DNA of 64,000 bases from Burkholderiales bacterium PBB2 (lineage in GTDB: Bacteria > Pseudomonadota > Gammaproteobacteria > Burkholderiales > Burkholderiaceae_C). The translations under genes were made by a program, and so were the position numbers. Below the pieces are notes generated by a model, which saw only the letters and a list, made by a program, of their open reading frames with translations, was not told where the DNA came from and searched no databases. Location: the NCBI GenBank assembly GCA_002255955.1, contig NKIM01000012.1, positions 62,001 to 126,000 on the forward strand, written 5' to 3'. Positions 9,595-19,645 of the stretch are shown here, one piece after another (position 1 is the first letter of the stretch; each line of letters begins with the position of its first letter).

Positions 9595-9830
9595 TCTGCT
9601 CCGTTCATGTCCCCCGTCGCCCGACTGCGTCGGGCGCCTCCTCCTTTACTTCACTTCTCAGAGCCCCCGGCCGTCCCGATCCCGCGCCTCCCTGCCCCCT
9701 CGAAGAAAACACCAATGGTGGATCTGCCAAGGGGTGTCGGGTGAGTGCTGAAGCGAAGTCAAGGAGGAGGTCCGCGCGAAGCGCGGGCCGGGGGACATGA
9801 GCGGAAGCACTCGCCCGATGCCCCTTGGCA
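9595..9830. repeat. Nested imperfect inverted-repeat element
   Basis: Bases 9725-9747 and 9808-9830 form a 23-base inverted repeat with about three mismatches. They enclose a loop with its own hairpin (CCGCGC-GAA-GCGCGG, 9772-9786). In addition, about 55 bases at 9601-9658 are an imperfect reverse complement of 9751-9804, sharing the elements CATGTCCCCC and CCTCCTCCTT-ACTTC-CTTC. The whole looks like two copies of one palindromic intergenic repeat in opposite orientation. It contains no plausible gene. Confidence 0.7.
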
Positions 9831-9990
9831 CCAGCCCAACCTTCAACGGCAGCTCTGTGCCGCAAGCCGCCCCGCCATGCGGCGATCTTTACACCTTCTT
9901 GATACCCATCCCCCCAGCTTCTACACGGGCCTGATGCGTCTGTTTTTAAGCTGACTTCATCGCAACGAGGTCCGTCAAACGACCGTGAGG

Positions 9991-10110
9991 ATGAAGAAGA
10001 TGATGCTGATGGATGGGATCTTTCTGGTCCTGAGCCTGGCCTTGTTTGGCCTGGCTGTGGGCCTGGCCCTGGCCAGCCACAAGCTGGCTGCGGCAGGGGG
10101 CAAGCCATGA
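9991..10110 (+). CDS. Small membrane protein leading the kdp operon
   Basis: A 39-residue ORF starting at ATG 9991 with GTGAGG immediately upstream. After a Met/Lys-rich start (MKKMMLMDG) it is a single hydrophobic helix of about 20 residues (FLVLSLALFGLAVGLALA) ending in a short basic/Gly tail. Its stop overlaps the kdpF start as ATGA, so coupled translation is likely. Small one-helix ORFs ahead of kdpF occur in other bacterial kdp operons. Its role is unknown; a second KdpF-like stabilising subunit is one possibility. Confidence 0.65.
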   Translation: MKKMMLMDGIFLVLSLALFGLAVGLALASHKLAAAGGKP

Positions 10111-10196
10111 GTGCCTTGTACTGGATCAGCGGCCTGGTGGCCGCGGGCTTGTTTGCCTATTTGCTGTACGCCCTGCTGCGTGCCGAGGAGTTCTGA
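10107..10196 (+). CDS. kdpF: K+-transporting ATPase small subunit KdpF
   Basis: A 29-residue single-helix peptide with the usual KdpF pattern: a short N terminus, one transmembrane helix ([17 protein letters not shown]) and an acidic RAEEF end comparable to the NAEAF end of E. coli KdpF. It stabilises the KdpABC complex in the inner membrane. The start overlaps the upstream small ORF (ATGA), and kdpA starts one base after its stop (TGAGATG). Position and tail make the assignment secure despite the size. Confidence 0.9.
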   Translation: MSALYWISGLVAAGLFAYLLYALLRAEEF

Positions 10197-10197
10197 G

Positions 10198-12006
10198 ATG
10201 GACGCCTGGGCATGGATGAATTTGGCCCTGTTCATGGGCCTGCTTTTGTTGGCCGCCTGGCCGCTGTCGCGTGGCTTGAGCGCGGTGGCGTCCGGTGATC
10301 TGCCGCGCTGGATGCGCCGGGTCGAGGCGCCGATCTACCGCCTCGCTGGAGTCAATGCCGACGAAGGCATGCACTGGAAGCAGTATGCGCTGGGCCTGCT
10401 GCTGTTCAGCTTCTTCGGCGTGCTGGCCGTTTACGGCCTGCAGCGCTGGCAAGACCTGCTGCCGCTGAATCCGCAGGGCATGGCGGCGATTGCGCCGGAC
10501 TCGGCCTTCAACACCGCCATCAGCTTTGTCACCAACACCAACTGGCAGGGCTATGGCGGCGAGAGCAGCATGAGCTATCTGACCCAGATGCTGGCGCTGA
10601 CGGTGCAGAACTTTGTGTCGGCCGCCACCGGCATCGCCGTGGTGTTTGCGCTGATCCGTGGTTTCTCCAGCAAGGCGGCGGGCGCGCTGGCCGGCACGGT
10701 GGGCAACTTCTGGGCCGACCTGACTCGCATCACGCTGTGGGTGCTGCTGCCGCTGTCCCTGCTGCTGGCTGTGGCCATGGTGGGGCAGGGCGTGATCCAG
10801 AGTTTTGACGCCTACAAGGAGGTAAAAACCCTGGAGACGCAGAGTTATGCCGTGCCGAAGATGGGCGTTGACGGCCAGCCCCAGCTGGATGCCGAAGGCA
10901 AGCCGCTGAGCCAGACCGTCAGCAGCCAGAGCCAGACCTTGGCCATGGGCCCGGTGGCCTCGCAGCTGGCCATCAAGATGCTGGGCACCAACGGTGGCGG
11001 TTTCTTCAATGCCAACTCGGCCCATCCCTTCGAGAACCCGACGCCGCTGTCGAATCTGCTGCAGATGCTGGCCATCTTTCTGATCCCGGCGGCGCTGTGC
11101 TTCTGCTTCGGCCGCATGGTCGGTGATTCGCGTCAGGGTGTGGCGATTCTGGCGGCGATGAGCGCGCTCTTCATCGCCGGCGTGATCGCCGCCACCAGCG
11201 CCGAGCAGGCCGGCAATCCGGCCCTGAGCCCCCTGGGTGTGGACCAGACCGCCAGCGCCGTGCAGGCTGGCGGCAATATGGAGGGCAAGGAGACCCGCTT
11301 TGGCATTAATGCCAGCAGCTTGTTTGCCGTGGTGACCACAGCCGCCTCCTGCGGCGCTGTCAACAGCATGCACGACTCGATGACGCCACTGGGCGGCCTG
11401 GTGCCCCTGGTGATGATGCAGCTCGGCGAGGTGGTCTTTGGTGGCGTGGGCACGGGCTTGTATGGCATGTTGGTGTTCGCCATCCTGGCGGTCTTCATCG
11501 CCGGCTTGATGATTGGCCGCACGCCCGAGTACCTGGGCAAGAAGATCGAGGCCTATGAGATGAAGATGGTGTCCATCGCCATCCTCGTCACGCCCTTGGC
11601 GGTGCTGATGGGCACAGCCCTGGCCGTGCTCAGCGAGGCTGGCCGGGCCGGGGTGGCCAATCCGGGCGCCCATGGCTTCAGCGAAATCCTGTACGCCCTG
11701 ACCTCGGCCGGCAACAACAATGGCAGTGCCTTCGCCGGCCTGTCTGCCAACACGCCCTTCTACAACACCTTGCTGGGTGTGGTGATGTGGCTGGGCCGTT
11801 TCGGCGTCATCGTGCCCGTGCTGGCGCTGGCCGGCAGCCTGGCTGCGAAGAAGCGCATCCCGGTCAGCAGCGGCACCTTGCTCACCCATGGCCCGCTGTT
11901 TGTCGGCCTGCTGATCGGCACCGTGCTGCTGGTGGGCTTGCTCAACTACGTTCCGTCCCTGGCCCTCGGCCCCATCGTCGAGCACCTGCTGCTCTGGAAG
12001 CTGTGA
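10198..12006 (+). CDS. kdpA: K+-transporting ATPase subunit A (KdpA)
   Basis: The potassium-binding, channel-like subunit of the high-affinity KdpFABC pump, 602 residues with about ten membrane helices. The four pore-loop/selectivity regions are visible: [46 protein letters not shown] and [13 protein letters not shown]. The start at ATG 10198 directly follows kdpF; a longer upstream reading has no support. kdpB follows after 10 bases. Expression is expected under K+ limitation through KdpDE, encoded downstream. Confidence 0.97.
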   Translation: MDAWAWMNLALFMGLLLLAAWPLSRGLSAVASGDLPRWMRRVEAPIYRLAGVNADEGMHWKQYALGLLLFSFFGVLAVYGLQRWQDLLPLNPQGMAAIAPDSAFNTAISFVTNTNWQGYGGESSMSYLTQMLALTVQNFVSAATGIAVVFALIRGFSSKAAGALAGTVGNFWADLTRITLWVLLPLSLLLAVAMVGQGVIQSFDAYKEVKTLETQSYAVPKMGVDGQPQLDAEGKPLSQTVSSQSQTLAMGPVASQLAIKMLGTNGGGFFNANSAHPFENPTPLSNLLQMLAIFLIPAALCFCFGRMVGDSRQGVAILAAMSALFIAGVIAATSAEQAGNPALSPLGVDQTASAVQAGGNMEGKETRFGINASSLFAVVTTAASCGAVNSMHDSMTPLGGLVPLVMMQLGEVVFGGVGTGLYGMLVFAILAVFIAGLMIGRTPEYLGKKIEAYEMKMVSIAILVTPLAVLMGTALAVLSEAGRAGVANPGAHGFSEILYALTSAGNNNGSAFAGLSANTPFYNTLLGVVMWLGRFGVIVPVLALAGSLAAKKRIPVSSGTLLTHGPLFVGLLIGTVLLVGLLNYVPSLALGPIVEHLLLWKL

Positions 12007-12016
12007 GGGTATTGCC

Positions 12017-14116
12017 ATGACAACTCAACAAAGCCAAACACAAGGCAGCACCTTCTCGCTGCTCGACCCCTCGCTGGTCAAGCCAGCGTTGCTGCAATCC
12101 TTCGCCAAGCTGGACCCGCGGGTGCAGTGGCGCAACCCGGTGATGTTCGTGGTCTTCGTCGGCAGCCTGCTGACCAGCCTGCTGTGGTTGCTCAGCTGGC
12201 GCCTTCCTGAGCTGGCTGGCAGCGAGGGTCGCGGCTTCATGCTGGCCATCTCGCTGTGGCTCTGGTTCACCGTGCTGTTCGCCAACTTCGCCGAGGCCAT
12301 GGCCGAGGGCCGCTCCAAGGCCCAGGCGGCTTCGCTGCGCGGGCTCAAGAGCAAGACCTGGGCGAAGAAGCTTGCTCAGCCTGTTCATGGCTCCAGCTGG
12401 CACCCCGTGCAATCGGATGAACTGCGCCGCGACCACGTGGTGCTCGTCGAAGCGGGCGATCTGGTCCCGCTGGACGGCGAGGTCATCGAAGGCGTGGCCT
12501 CGGTGGACGAGAGCGCCATCACGGGCGAGTCGGCACCGGTGATCCGTGAGTCGGGCGGCGACTTCTCCTCCGTCACCGGCGGCACCCGTGTGCTGTCCGA
12601 CTGGCTGGTGGTGCGCATCTCGGTCAACCCGGGTGAGTCCTTCCTGGACCGCATGATCTCCATGGTCGAAGGCGCGCGCCGCCAGAAGACCCCCAACGAG
12701 ATCGCGCTGACGATTCTGCTGGTGGCCCTGACCCTGGTCTTTCTGGTGGTCACGGTGACGCTGCTGCCTTTCTCGATCTTCAGCGTCTCTGCGGCAGGCG
12801 CGGGCACGGTGGTGTCGATCACCGCCCTGGTGGCCCTGCTGATCTGCCTGATCCCCACCACCATCGGCGGCCTGCTCTCCGCCATCGGCGTGGCCGGCAT
12901 GAGCCGCATGATGCAGGCCAATGTGATCGCCACCTCGGGCCGCGCGGTTGAGGCGGCCGGTGATGTGGACGTGCTGATGCTGGACAAGACCGGCACCATC
13001 ACCCTGGGCAACCGCCAGGCCAGCGCCTTTGTGCCGGCGCCCGGTGTCAGCGAGCAGCAGCTGGCCGACGCCGCCCAGCTGTCTTCGCTGGCCGATGAAA
13101 CGCCGGAAGGCCGCAGCATCGTCGTGCTGGCCAAGACCCGCTTCAATCTGCGTGAGCGCGAGATGGGCGCGCTGGACGCCCAGTTCGTGCCCTTCACGGC
13201 CCAGACCCGCATGAGCGGCGTCGACCTGGCCGGTGGCCGGCAGATTCGCAAGGGCGCGGGCGATGCGATTCGCCGTTATGTCGAGAGCCTGGGCGGCAGC
13301 TTCCCCAAGGAGCTGACTGCGGCCATCGACGACATCGCCCGCCGCGGCAGCACGCCTCTCGTCGTGGCGGAAGGTTCGCGCGCTCTGGGTGCTGTCGAGC
13401 TCAAGGACATCGTCAAGGGCGGCATCAAGGAACGCTTCGCCGAGCTGCGCCGCATGGGCATCAAGACGGTGATGATCACCGGCGACAACAAGCTGACGGC
13501 GGCGGCCATCGCGGCCGAGGCCGGTGTCGATGACTTCCTGGCCGAGGCCACGCCGGAGGCCAAGCTGCAGCTGATCCGCGACTACCAGGGCGAGGGCCGC
13601 CTGGTGGCCATGACCGGCGACGGCACCAACGATGCGCCAGCCCTGGCCCAGGCCGATGTGGCCGTGGCCATGAACACCGGCACGCAGGCCGCCAAAGAGG
13701 CCGGCAATATGGTGGACCTGGATTCCAACCCCACCAAGCTGCTGGAGATCGTCGAGACCGGCAAGCAGCTCCTGATGACGCGTGGCTCTCTGACGACCTT
13801 CTCCATCGCCAACGATGTGGCCAAGTACTTCGCCATCATCCCGGCCATGTTTGTGGGCGTCTACCCGCAGCTGAGCGCGCTGAATGTGATGGGCCTGCAC
13901 AGCCCGAGCTCGGCCATCTTGTCGGCGGTGATCTTCAACGCGCTGATCATCATCGCGCTGATCCCCTTGGCCCTGCGCGGCGTGCCCTACCGCGCCATCG
14001 GTGCAGCCGCGCTGCTGCGCCGCAATCTCGCGATCTACGGCCTGGGCGGCCTGATCGTGCCCTTCATCGGCATCAAGATCATCGACCTGATCCTGGTCGG
14101 CCTGCGTCTGGTTTGA
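12017..14116 (+). CDS. kdpB: K+-transporting ATPase subunit B (KdpB)
   Basis: The P-type ATPase catalytic subunit, 699 residues. The actuator loop [17 protein letters not shown] is near residue 175. The phosphorylation site is DKTGTIT with the acceptor Asp at residue 323. The nucleotide-binding region includes [14 protein letters not shown], and the hinge motif [20 protein letters not shown] is near 535. Membrane helices are placed as in other KdpB proteins, including [18 protein letters not shown] near 275. The length matches the family. kdpC begins 13 bases later behind GAGGAG. Confidence 0.97.
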   Translation: MTTQQSQTQGSTFSLLDPSLVKPALLQSFAKLDPRVQWRNPVMFVVFVGSLLTSLLWLLSWRLPELAGSEGRGFMLAISLWLWFTVLFANFAEAMAEGRSKAQAASLRGLKSKTWAKKLAQPVHGSSWHPVQSDELRRDHVVLVEAGDLVPLDGEVIEGVASVDESAITGESAPVIRESGGDFSSVTGGTRVLSDWLVVRISVNPGESFLDRMISMVEGARRQKTPNEIALTILLVALTLVFLVVTVTLLPFSIFSVSAAGAGTVVSITALVALLICLIPTTIGGLLSAIGVAGMSRMMQANVIATSGRAVEAAGDVDVLMLDKTGTITLGNRQASAFVPAPGVSEQQLADAAQLSSLADETPEGRSIVVLAKTRFNLREREMGALDAQFVPFTAQTRMSGVDLAGGRQIRKGAGDAIRRYVESLGGSFPKELTAAIDDIARRGSTPLVVAEGSRALGAVELKDIVKGGIKERFAELRRMGIKTVMITGDNKLTAAAIAAEAGVDDFLAEATPEAKLQLIRDYQGEGRLVAMTGDGTNDAPALAQADVAVAMNTGTQAAKEAGNMVDLDSNPTKLLEIVETGKQLLMTRGSLTTFSIANDVAKYFAIIPAMFVGVYPQLSALNVMGLHSPSSAILSAVIFNALIIIALIPLALRGVPYRAIGAAALLRRNLAIYGLGGLIVPFIGIKIIDLILVGLRLV

Positions 14117-14129
14117 GGAGCTCCCCATC

Positions 14130-14726
14130 ATGACGAATCTGTTCAAGCAAGTCCGTCCCGCCCTGGCCAGCCTGCTGTTGCTCAGCGCGGTCACTGGCCT
14201 GGTCTACCCGCTGGTGGTCACCACCCTGGGCAAGACCCTGTTCCCGGCCGAGGCGGCCGGCTCCCTGATCCGCAACAAGGCGGGCGAGGCCATCGGCTCC
14301 GAGCTGATCGGCCAGAGCTTCAGCGAGCCACGTTACTTCTGGGGCCGGCCCTCGGCCACTGCACCCATGGCCAACAATGCCAGCGGCTCCTCGGGTTCCA
14401 ACCAGGGGCCCTTGAACCCGGCGCTGAGCGAGGCCGTGGCCGCCCGCGTGGCGGCCCTGCGCGCCGCTGACCCGGGCAACACGCAGCCGGTGCCGGCCGA
14501 TCTGGTCACCGCCTCGGCCAGCGGCCTGGACCCCCACATCAGCATGGCCGCCGCCCGCTACCAAGCCCCTCGCGTGGCGCGTGAGCGCCAGCTGCCGATG
14601 AAAGAGGTGCTGCGCCTGATCGAGGCCCACACCGCGGCGCGCGATCTGCAGGTGCTGGGGGAGCCGCGTGTTCATGTGCTCAAGCTCAACCTGGCGCTCG
14701 ATGCGCTGAGCGGCACGCCGCGCTGA
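14130..14726 (+). CDS. kdpC: K+-transporting ATPase subunit C (KdpC)
   Basis: The accessory subunit with one N-terminal membrane helix ([22 protein letters not shown]) and a periplasmic domain, 198 residues. Family features are [48 protein letters not shown] and [12 protein letters not shown]. It helps couple KdpA and KdpB in the pump. It is the last structural gene; a perfect 11-bp hairpin lies in the gap before the porin gene. Confidence 0.96.
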   Translation: MTNLFKQVRPALASLLLLSAVTGLVYPLVVTTLGKTLFPAEAAGSLIRNKAGEAIGSELIGQSFSEPRYFWGRPSATAPMANNASGSSGSNQGPLNPALSEAVAARVAALRAADPGNTQPVPADLVTASASGLDPHISMAAARYQAPRVARERQLPMKEVLRLIEAHTAARDLQVLGEPRVHVLKLNLALDALSGTPR

Positions 14727-14756
14727 GCTGCCAACTTTTCCGGACCCCGTGGTCCC

Positions 14757-14811
14757 GATGAAGCCCCAGGCGAAAGCCAACACAGTGTTTGAACGGGGGA
14801 GGGGCTTCATC
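14757..14811. repeat. 11-bp perfect inverted repeat downstream of kdpC
   Basis: GATGAAGCCCC (14757-14767) is the exact reverse complement of GGGGCTTCATC (14801-14811), with a 33-base loop. No T-run follows, so it may act as an attenuator or mRNA 3'-end stabiliser between kdpC and the porin gene rather than a terminator. Confidence 0.5.
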
Positions 14812-14854
14812 ACCCTTGGTCGCCTTTTGATTTCTTGAATGTTCTGAACTTCTG

Positions 14855-15697
14855 ATGAAAACAAGTATTTCCTTTCTGACCCTGACCCTGACCCTGGCCC
14901 TGACTGGTCTGTCCTTCAACTGCCTGGCCCAGGCCACCGCGCCGTCGCCTGCCGCCACACCCGAGCACAGCCTCACGGGCAATCTGAGCCTCAACAGCGA
15001 CTACCGCTTCCGCGGCATCAGCCAGAGCTGGAAGTTGCCCGCCTTTCAAGGCGGCTTGGACTACGCCCACAGCAGCGGCTTCTACGCCGGCACCTGGGCC
15101 TCCAATGTCTCGGGCAACAGCTACAACAACGGCGCCGGCCTGGAGTTGGACCTCTACGCCGGCTTCAAGTTCCCGCTGGCGCAAGACCTGACCCTGGACC
15201 TGGGCGCGCTGGCCTACGTCTATCCCGGCGCCAAGCTGAACAGCGCGCCCGGCGTGGCCACGGACAAGACCTACAACAATGTGGATCTGTACGCAGGCCT
15301 GACGGCCGGTGCCTTCAGCGCCAAGCTGTCGGTTTCCGCCACCGATTACTTCGGCCTCAACAGCGACACCGCCGGCTACGCCTACTTCAGCAGCCTGCCG
15401 GCCGCCGGTGGCAGCAAGGGCAACGCGTATCTGGACCTGAACTACAACCTCGATCTCGGCTCCGGCCTGACCCTGGGCACCCATCTGGGACATGTGCATG
15501 TACGGCACTACGCTGATCTGTCCTACAGCGACGTCAAGATTTCGCTGAACAAGGAGATCGCCGGCCTGAACTGGACCGGCGCCCTGGTCGGCACCAACGC
15601 CAAGCGAGCCTTCTACCAGGCCGGTAACGCCGCCGGCCAGAATGCCAAGCGCCTGGGCAACACCGGTCTGGTGCTCAGCGTCGCCAAGACCTTTTAA
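14855..15697 (+). CDS. TorF-family putative outer-membrane porin
   Basis: A 280-residue outer-membrane beta-barrel protein. The signal peptide ends near CLAQA. The mature start carries the family pattern LTGNLSLNSDYRFRGISQSW, followed by alternating strands (GGLDYAHSSGFYAGTWASNV, GLELDLYAGF). It ends in SVAKTF, a terminal aromatic as expected for barrel assembly. Its position directly after kdpABC suggests outer-membrane passage of ions under the same regulation, but this is inferred from position only. The first codons are repetitive (CTGACCCTGACC). Confidence 0.85.
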   Translation: MKTSISFLTLTLTLALTGLSFNCLAQATAPSPAATPEHSLTGNLSLNSDYRFRGISQSWKLPAFQGGLDYAHSSGFYAGTWASNVSGNSYNNGAGLELDLYAGFKFPLAQDLTLDLGALAYVYPGAKLNSAPGVATDKTYNNVDLYAGLTAGAFSAKLSVSATDYFGLNSDTAGYAYFSSLPAAGGSKGNAYLDLNYNLDLGSGLTLGTHLGHVHVRHYADLSYSDVKISLNKEIAGLNWTGALVGTNAKRAFYQAGNAAGQNAKRLGNTGLVLSVAKTF

Positions 15698-15724
15698 GAC
15701 TGCAGCGCGGGAGAGAATGCCGGC

Positions 15725-16699
15725 ATGCTGATCAATTGCGCGGTCTACCAAGACGGAACCAAGCTGGCCGACCTCTCGCCCGACCGGCCCGAAGAATTGC
15801 AGGGCTATCTGCAGCAGGCCAACACCTTCGTCTGGGTGGCGCTGCGCGATGCCGATGCCGCCGAGCTGGAGCCCTACCGGCGACTCTTCCACCTGCATGA
15901 GCTGGCGGTCGAGGATGCCAGCCGCGGCCAACAGCGGCCCAAGGTCGAGGAGTACGGCAGCGATCTGTTTGCTTCCATGCACCTGGTCGACTGGGTGGGC
16001 GGCGACCTGAGCCTGGGTGAGGTGGCGGTGTTTGTCGGCGCCAACTATGTGCTCTCGGTGCGGCGCGGCAGCAAGCTGCATTTCCTCGGCGTGCGCGAGC
16101 GTTGCGAGCGCGAGCCCGAGCTGCTGGTTCACGGCCCCAGCTTCGTGCTCTATGCCTTGATGGACGCGGTGGTGGACCGTTACTTCCCCATCGTCGACCG
16201 CCTGGAGCTGGAGTTGGACGAGATCGAGCAAAGCATCTTTGTGCGCGGCGCCCAGCTCGACAACATCAAGCGCCTCTACGAACTCAAGCGCCGCCTGATG
16301 CTGCTGCACCGCGCGGTGGCGCCCATGCTGGAGATGCTGTCCAAGCTGCACGGTGGCCGCATCCCGCCCATCTGCGCCCGCACCGGCGACTATTTCCGCG
16401 ATGTGGCCGACCACCTGGCCCGCATCGAGGGCGCCATCGATTCCCTGCGCGACACCTTGGGCACGGCCATCCAGGCCAATCTGTCCATGGTGGCCATCGA
16501 GGACAGCAATGTCACCAAGCGCCTGGCGGCCTGGGCCGGCATCTTCGCAGCTGCCACCGCTTTTGCCGGCATCTGGGGCATGAACTTCGAGCACATGCCT
16601 GAGCTCAAGCTGAGCTGGGGTTACCCGGCTGCGCTCGGTTTGATCGTCAGTGTCTGTGGATTTTTGTGGTGGCGTTTCCGTCGCGCCGGTTGGCTATGA
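15725..16699 (+). CDS. corA: CorA-type magnesium/divalent metal transporter
   Basis: A 324-residue inner-membrane channel of the CorA family. It has a large cytoplasmic N-terminal domain with the long helix region (residues about 140-250), then two C-terminal membrane helices. The signature GMN motif is in AGIWGMNFEHMPEL near residue 283. The C terminus is basic (WWRFRRAGWL), as usual. GGGAGAG lies 9 bases before ATG 15725. It sits inside the kdp cluster, between the porin and kdpD, suggesting co-regulated cation homeostasis. Selectivity for Mg2+ over Co2+/Ni2+ cannot be read from sequence. Confidence 0.93.
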   Translation: MLINCAVYQDGTKLADLSPDRPEELQGYLQQANTFVWVALRDADAAELEPYRRLFHLHELAVEDASRGQQRPKVEEYGSDLFASMHLVDWVGGDLSLGEVAVFVGANYVLSVRRGSKLHFLGVRERCEREPELLVHGPSFVLYALMDAVVDRYFPIVDRLELELDEIEQSIFVRGAQLDNIKRLYELKRRLMLLHRAVAPMLEMLSKLHGGRIPPICARTGDYFRDVADHLARIEGAIDSLRDTLGTAIQANLSMVAIEDSNVTKRLAAWAGIFAAATAFAGIWGMNFEHMPELKLSWGYPAALGLIVSVCGFLWWRFRRAGWL

Positions 16700-16728
16700 A
16701 CGCTGACCCCTCGTCCAAGCTAGCGCTT

Positions 16729-16780
16729 AGCCGGCCCCCCGAGGGAGCGCCAGCCTGGCGGCTGGCATCGCGGGCCGGCT
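16729..16780. repeat. Branched hairpin between corA and kdpD
   Basis: AGCCGGCCC (16729-16737) pairs perfectly with GGGCCGGCT (16772-16780). Inside it, GCCAGCC (16749-16755) pairs with GGCTGGC (16760-16766). The result is a stem with a nested stem 30 bases after the corA stop. It may separate corA from kdpD expression, but no T-run follows. Confidence 0.5.
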
Positions 16781-16826
16781 TGGGGCGGCCCGGCGCTCGG
16801 CCCGACAAGACCCAATCGGATCACTC

Positions 16827-19583
16827 ATGACTGACGAACGCCCCAACCCCGACGCCCTGCTGGCCCAGATCCGCGAGCAGGAGAGTGCGGAGCAGCGGGG
16901 TCGGCTGCGCATCTACTTCGGCTCATCGGCCGGTGTGGGCAAGACCTTTGCCATGCTGCAGGCGGCTCGCAAGCTGATGGCCGAGGGGCGCGATGTGCTG
17001 GCCGGCGTGGTGGTCACCCACGGTCGCAGCGAGACCCAGGCCTTGCTCGACGGCCTGCCCCAGCTGCCCCTGCGCGAGCTGGAATACCGCGGCAAGAAGC
17101 TGCCCGAGTTCGATCTGGACGGCGTGCTGGCGCGCCGGCCTTCTCTGGTGCTGGTGGACGAGCTGGCGCACAGCAATGCACCCGGCTCCCGCCACCCCAA
17201 GCGCTGGCAGGATGTGGAGGAGCTGCTGGCGCGTGGCATCGATGTCTACTCCACGCTCAATGTCCAGCACCTCGAGAGCCTCAACGATGTGGTGGGCGGC
17301 ATCACCGGCGTGCGCGTGCAAGAGACCCTGCCCGACACCTTCTTCGATCGCGCCGACGAAGTGGTGATGGTGGACACGCCGGCCGACGAGCTGCTCGCGC
17401 GGCTGGCGGCGGGAAAAGTCTATATGGGCCCGCAGGCCCAGCGGGCCGCCCAGAACTTCTTCCGCAAGGGCAATCTGATGGCCTTGCGCGAGCTGGCTTT
17501 GCGCCGCACCGCCGACCGGGTGGAAGACGATGTGCAGGCCTGGCGCAGCAACGAGCGCGTGGCCCAGGTCTGGAAGACCGAGGCCGCCATCCTCTGTGCC
17601 ATCGGCCCCAGCCCTGCGGCCGAGAGCGTCTTGCGCAGCGCTGCGCAGTTGGCCCAGCAGCTCAATGTGTCCTGGCATGCGGTCTATGTAGAGACGCCGG
17701 CCTTGCAGCGCCTGCCCGATGCGCAGCGCGACCGCATCCTGCGCACCGTGCGCCTGGCCCATGAGCTGGGCGCGCAAACCGCGGTGCTGCCGGCGCAAGA
17801 CCTGGCCCCAGCCCTGCTGGCCTATGCCCGCGAGCACAACCTGTCCAAGCTGTTGCTGGGCCGAAGCGCAGCGCAGCCCGCCTGGCGGCGCTGGTGGGCC
17901 GAAGCACCGCTGCAGCAGCGCCTGGCTGAAGGGGCGCCCGAGCTGGATGTGATCACCGTGGCGGCGGCGCCTTTGCAGCCGGCACGGCGCAGCAGCTTGA
18001 TCCCCGCGGATCAGCAGCAGGCGCAGGAGCGCGAGCAGCAGTGGCAGCGCCACGTCAGCCGCTACGGCCTGGCCGCGCTGGCCTGCGGCGCCACCGCCTT
18101 GATCAGTTGGCCTTTGCAAGCCATCCTGGCCCAGCCCAATATCGTCATGCTCTTCCTGCTGAGCGTGGTCGGCGTGGCCCTGCGCCTGGGCCGCGGGCCG
18201 GCGGCCTTGGCCAGCGTCCTCAGCGTGGGGCTGTTCGACTTCTTCTTCGTCCAGCCGCGGCTCAGCTTCGCCGTCTCGGATGTGCAGTACCTGCTGACCT
18301 TTGCCGTCATGTTGGCCGTGGGCCTGATCACCGGGCAGCTGACCGCGGGCCTGCGCTACCAGGCCCAGGTTCTGGCCGAGCGCGAATCGCGCTCGCGGGC
18401 GCTGTTCGAGCTGACCAGCGATCTGGCCGGCGCCTTGCAGACCGAGGCGGTGCTGCAGGTGGCCGAAGGCGCCTTGGCCGAAGAGGTGCACGGTGAGGCC
18501 TTGCTCTATGTGCTGGACCTCAACGATGCCTTGCAGCCCTCGCCACGCCAGGCCAGCCTGGTCCTGGCCGATCAACCCGATGCGGGCACGGCGCGCTGGG
18601 CGCTGGACCATGGCCAGGCTGCGGGCCTGTCCACCGACACCCTGGCCGGCAGCGCCTGGTTCTACCTGCCGCTGCAAGCGCCCATGCGCACCCGGGGCGT
18701 GCTGGCCCTCAAGCCCAAAAGCAGCCGCAGCCTGATGCTGCCCGAGCTGCGCGCCCAGCTGGAGACCTATGGCCGCATCATCGGCCAGGCGCTGGAACGG
18801 GTGCATTACGTCGAAGTGGCGCAGCAGGCCCTGGTGCACATCGAGGGCGAGCGCCTGCGCAACTCGTTGCTCTCGGCCCTGTCGCATGATTTACGCACGC
18901 CGCTGGCCGGGCTCTACGGCCTGGCTCAGACCCTGGACCGCACGCCCGCGCTGCCGCCCCAGGCGCGCGAGCTCAGCGCCGCCCTGCAGCAGCAGGCCCA
19001 GCGCATCAGCGCCATGGTCAACAACCTGCTCGACATGGCCCGGCTGCAAAGCGGGGCGGTGCGCCTGAATCCGCAGTGGCAGCCGGTGGAAGAGGTGGTG
19101 GGCACGGCCTTGCAGGCCTTGCAGCCCGCCCTGGCCGGCCATGCCTTGCAGCTGGACATTCCGGCGGGCCTGCCCTTGCTGAACCTGGACGCGGCGCTGA
19201 TGGAGCGGGTGCTGTGCAACTTGATCGAGAACGCGCTCAAGTACACGCCGCCCGACAGCCGCCTGCGCATCTCGGCCGAGCTGGCGCCGGCCTCGGAGCA
19301 GGCCCTGCTGTTGCGCGTGGCCGACAACGGCCCGGGCCTGCCGCCGGGGCGCGAGGAGCAGCTGTTTGCCAAGTTCAGCCGCGGCGAGCGCGAAAGCAGC
19401 ACGCCGGGCGTGGGCCTGGGCCTGGCCATCTGCCGCGCCATCGTGCAAGCCCACGGCGGCCAGATCCACGGCGAAAATCTGCCCGGTGGCGGCGCCTGCT
19501 TCGTCATCCGCCTGCCGCTCGGTGAACCGCCAGCGCTGCCGGCGGGAGATGAGCCCGAACCCGGGGCCGACCCGGACCTCTAA
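16827..19583 (+). CDS. kdpD: Osmosensitive K+ channel sensor histidine kinase KdpD
   Basis: Sensor kinase controlling kdp, 918 residues. The N-terminal KdpD domain has the Walker-type loop GSSAGVGKTFAML near residue 32 and LVLVDELAHSN near 110. A universal-stress-like domain covers about 245-375. Four clustered membrane helices lie at about 410-515 (from YGLAALACGATALISW). A GAF-like region follows. The histidine-kinase core has the H box ALSHDLRTPLAGLYG near 690, the N box NLIENALKYTP near 800, and DNGPGLP and GVGLGLAICRAIV after it. The length matches the family. kdpE starts 62 bases downstream. Confidence 0.96.
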   Translation: MTDERPNPDALLAQIREQESAEQRGRLRIYFGSSAGVGKTFAMLQAARKLMAEGRDVLAGVVVTHGRSETQALLDGLPQLPLRELEYRGKKLPEFDLDGVLARRPSLVLVDELAHSNAPGSRHPKRWQDVEELLARGIDVYSTLNVQHLESLNDVVGGITGVRVQETLPDTFFDRADEVVMVDTPADELLARLAAGKVYMGPQAQRAAQNFFRKGNLMALRELALRRTADRVEDDVQAWRSNERVAQVWKTEAAILCAIGPSPAAESVLRSAAQLAQQLNVSWHAVYVETPALQRLPDAQRDRILRTVRLAHELGAQTAVLPAQDLAPALLAYAREHNLSKLLLGRSAAQPAWRRWWAEAPLQQRLAEGAPELDVITVAAAPLQPARRSSLIPADQQQAQEREQQWQRHVSRYGLAALACGATALISWPLQAILAQPNIVMLFLLSVVGVALRLGRGPAALASVLSVGLFDFFFVQPRLSFAVSDVQYLLTFAVMLAVGLITGQLTAGLRYQAQVLAERESRSRALFELTSDLAGALQTEAVLQVAEGALAEEVHGEALLYVLDLNDALQPSPRQASLVLADQPDAGTARWALDHGQAAGLSTDTLAGSAWFYLPLQAPMRTRGVLALKPKSSRSLMLPELRAQLETYGRIIGQALERVHYVEVAQQALVHIEGERLRNSLLSALSHDLRTPLAGLYGLAQTLDRTPALPPQARELSAALQQQAQRISAMVNNLLDMARLQSGAVRLNPQWQPVEEVVGTALQALQPALAGHALQLDIPAGLPLLNLDAALMERVLCNLIENALKYTPPDSRLRISAELAPASEQALLLRVADNGPGLPPGREEQLFAKFSRGERESSTPGVGLGLAICRAIVQAHGGQIHGENLPGGGACFVIRLPLGEPPALPAGDEPEPGADPDL

Positions 19584-19645
19584 ATGAAAGTGCCGCGCTG
19601 CTGCCGCTGTTCTAGTTGTCACCGCTGCTGTCGGCGCCTGAATCC

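Larger units (their letters stand above)
9454..9990. promoter_or_regulatory. Intergenic region upstream of the kdp operon (537 bases)
   Basis: Apart from the terminator and the palindromic element listed separately, the last 130 bases before the kdp leader ORF must contain the kdp promoter. A locally T-rich stretch with TCTTTACACC and TTGATACC at about 9888-9907, and TGTTTTTAAG near 9941-9950, is where I would look for a KdpE site. I cannot identify it with certainty. Confidence 0.35.

Noticed and set aside
9605-10108. Minus-strand frame upstream of kdp
   Set aside because: It runs antisense through the palindromic element and the kdp leader ORF, and has no domain or ribosome site.
10126-12018. 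A 630-residue minus-strand frame over kdpA
   Set aside because: His/Gln/Arg-rich antisense artefact; kdpA is unambiguous on the plus strand.
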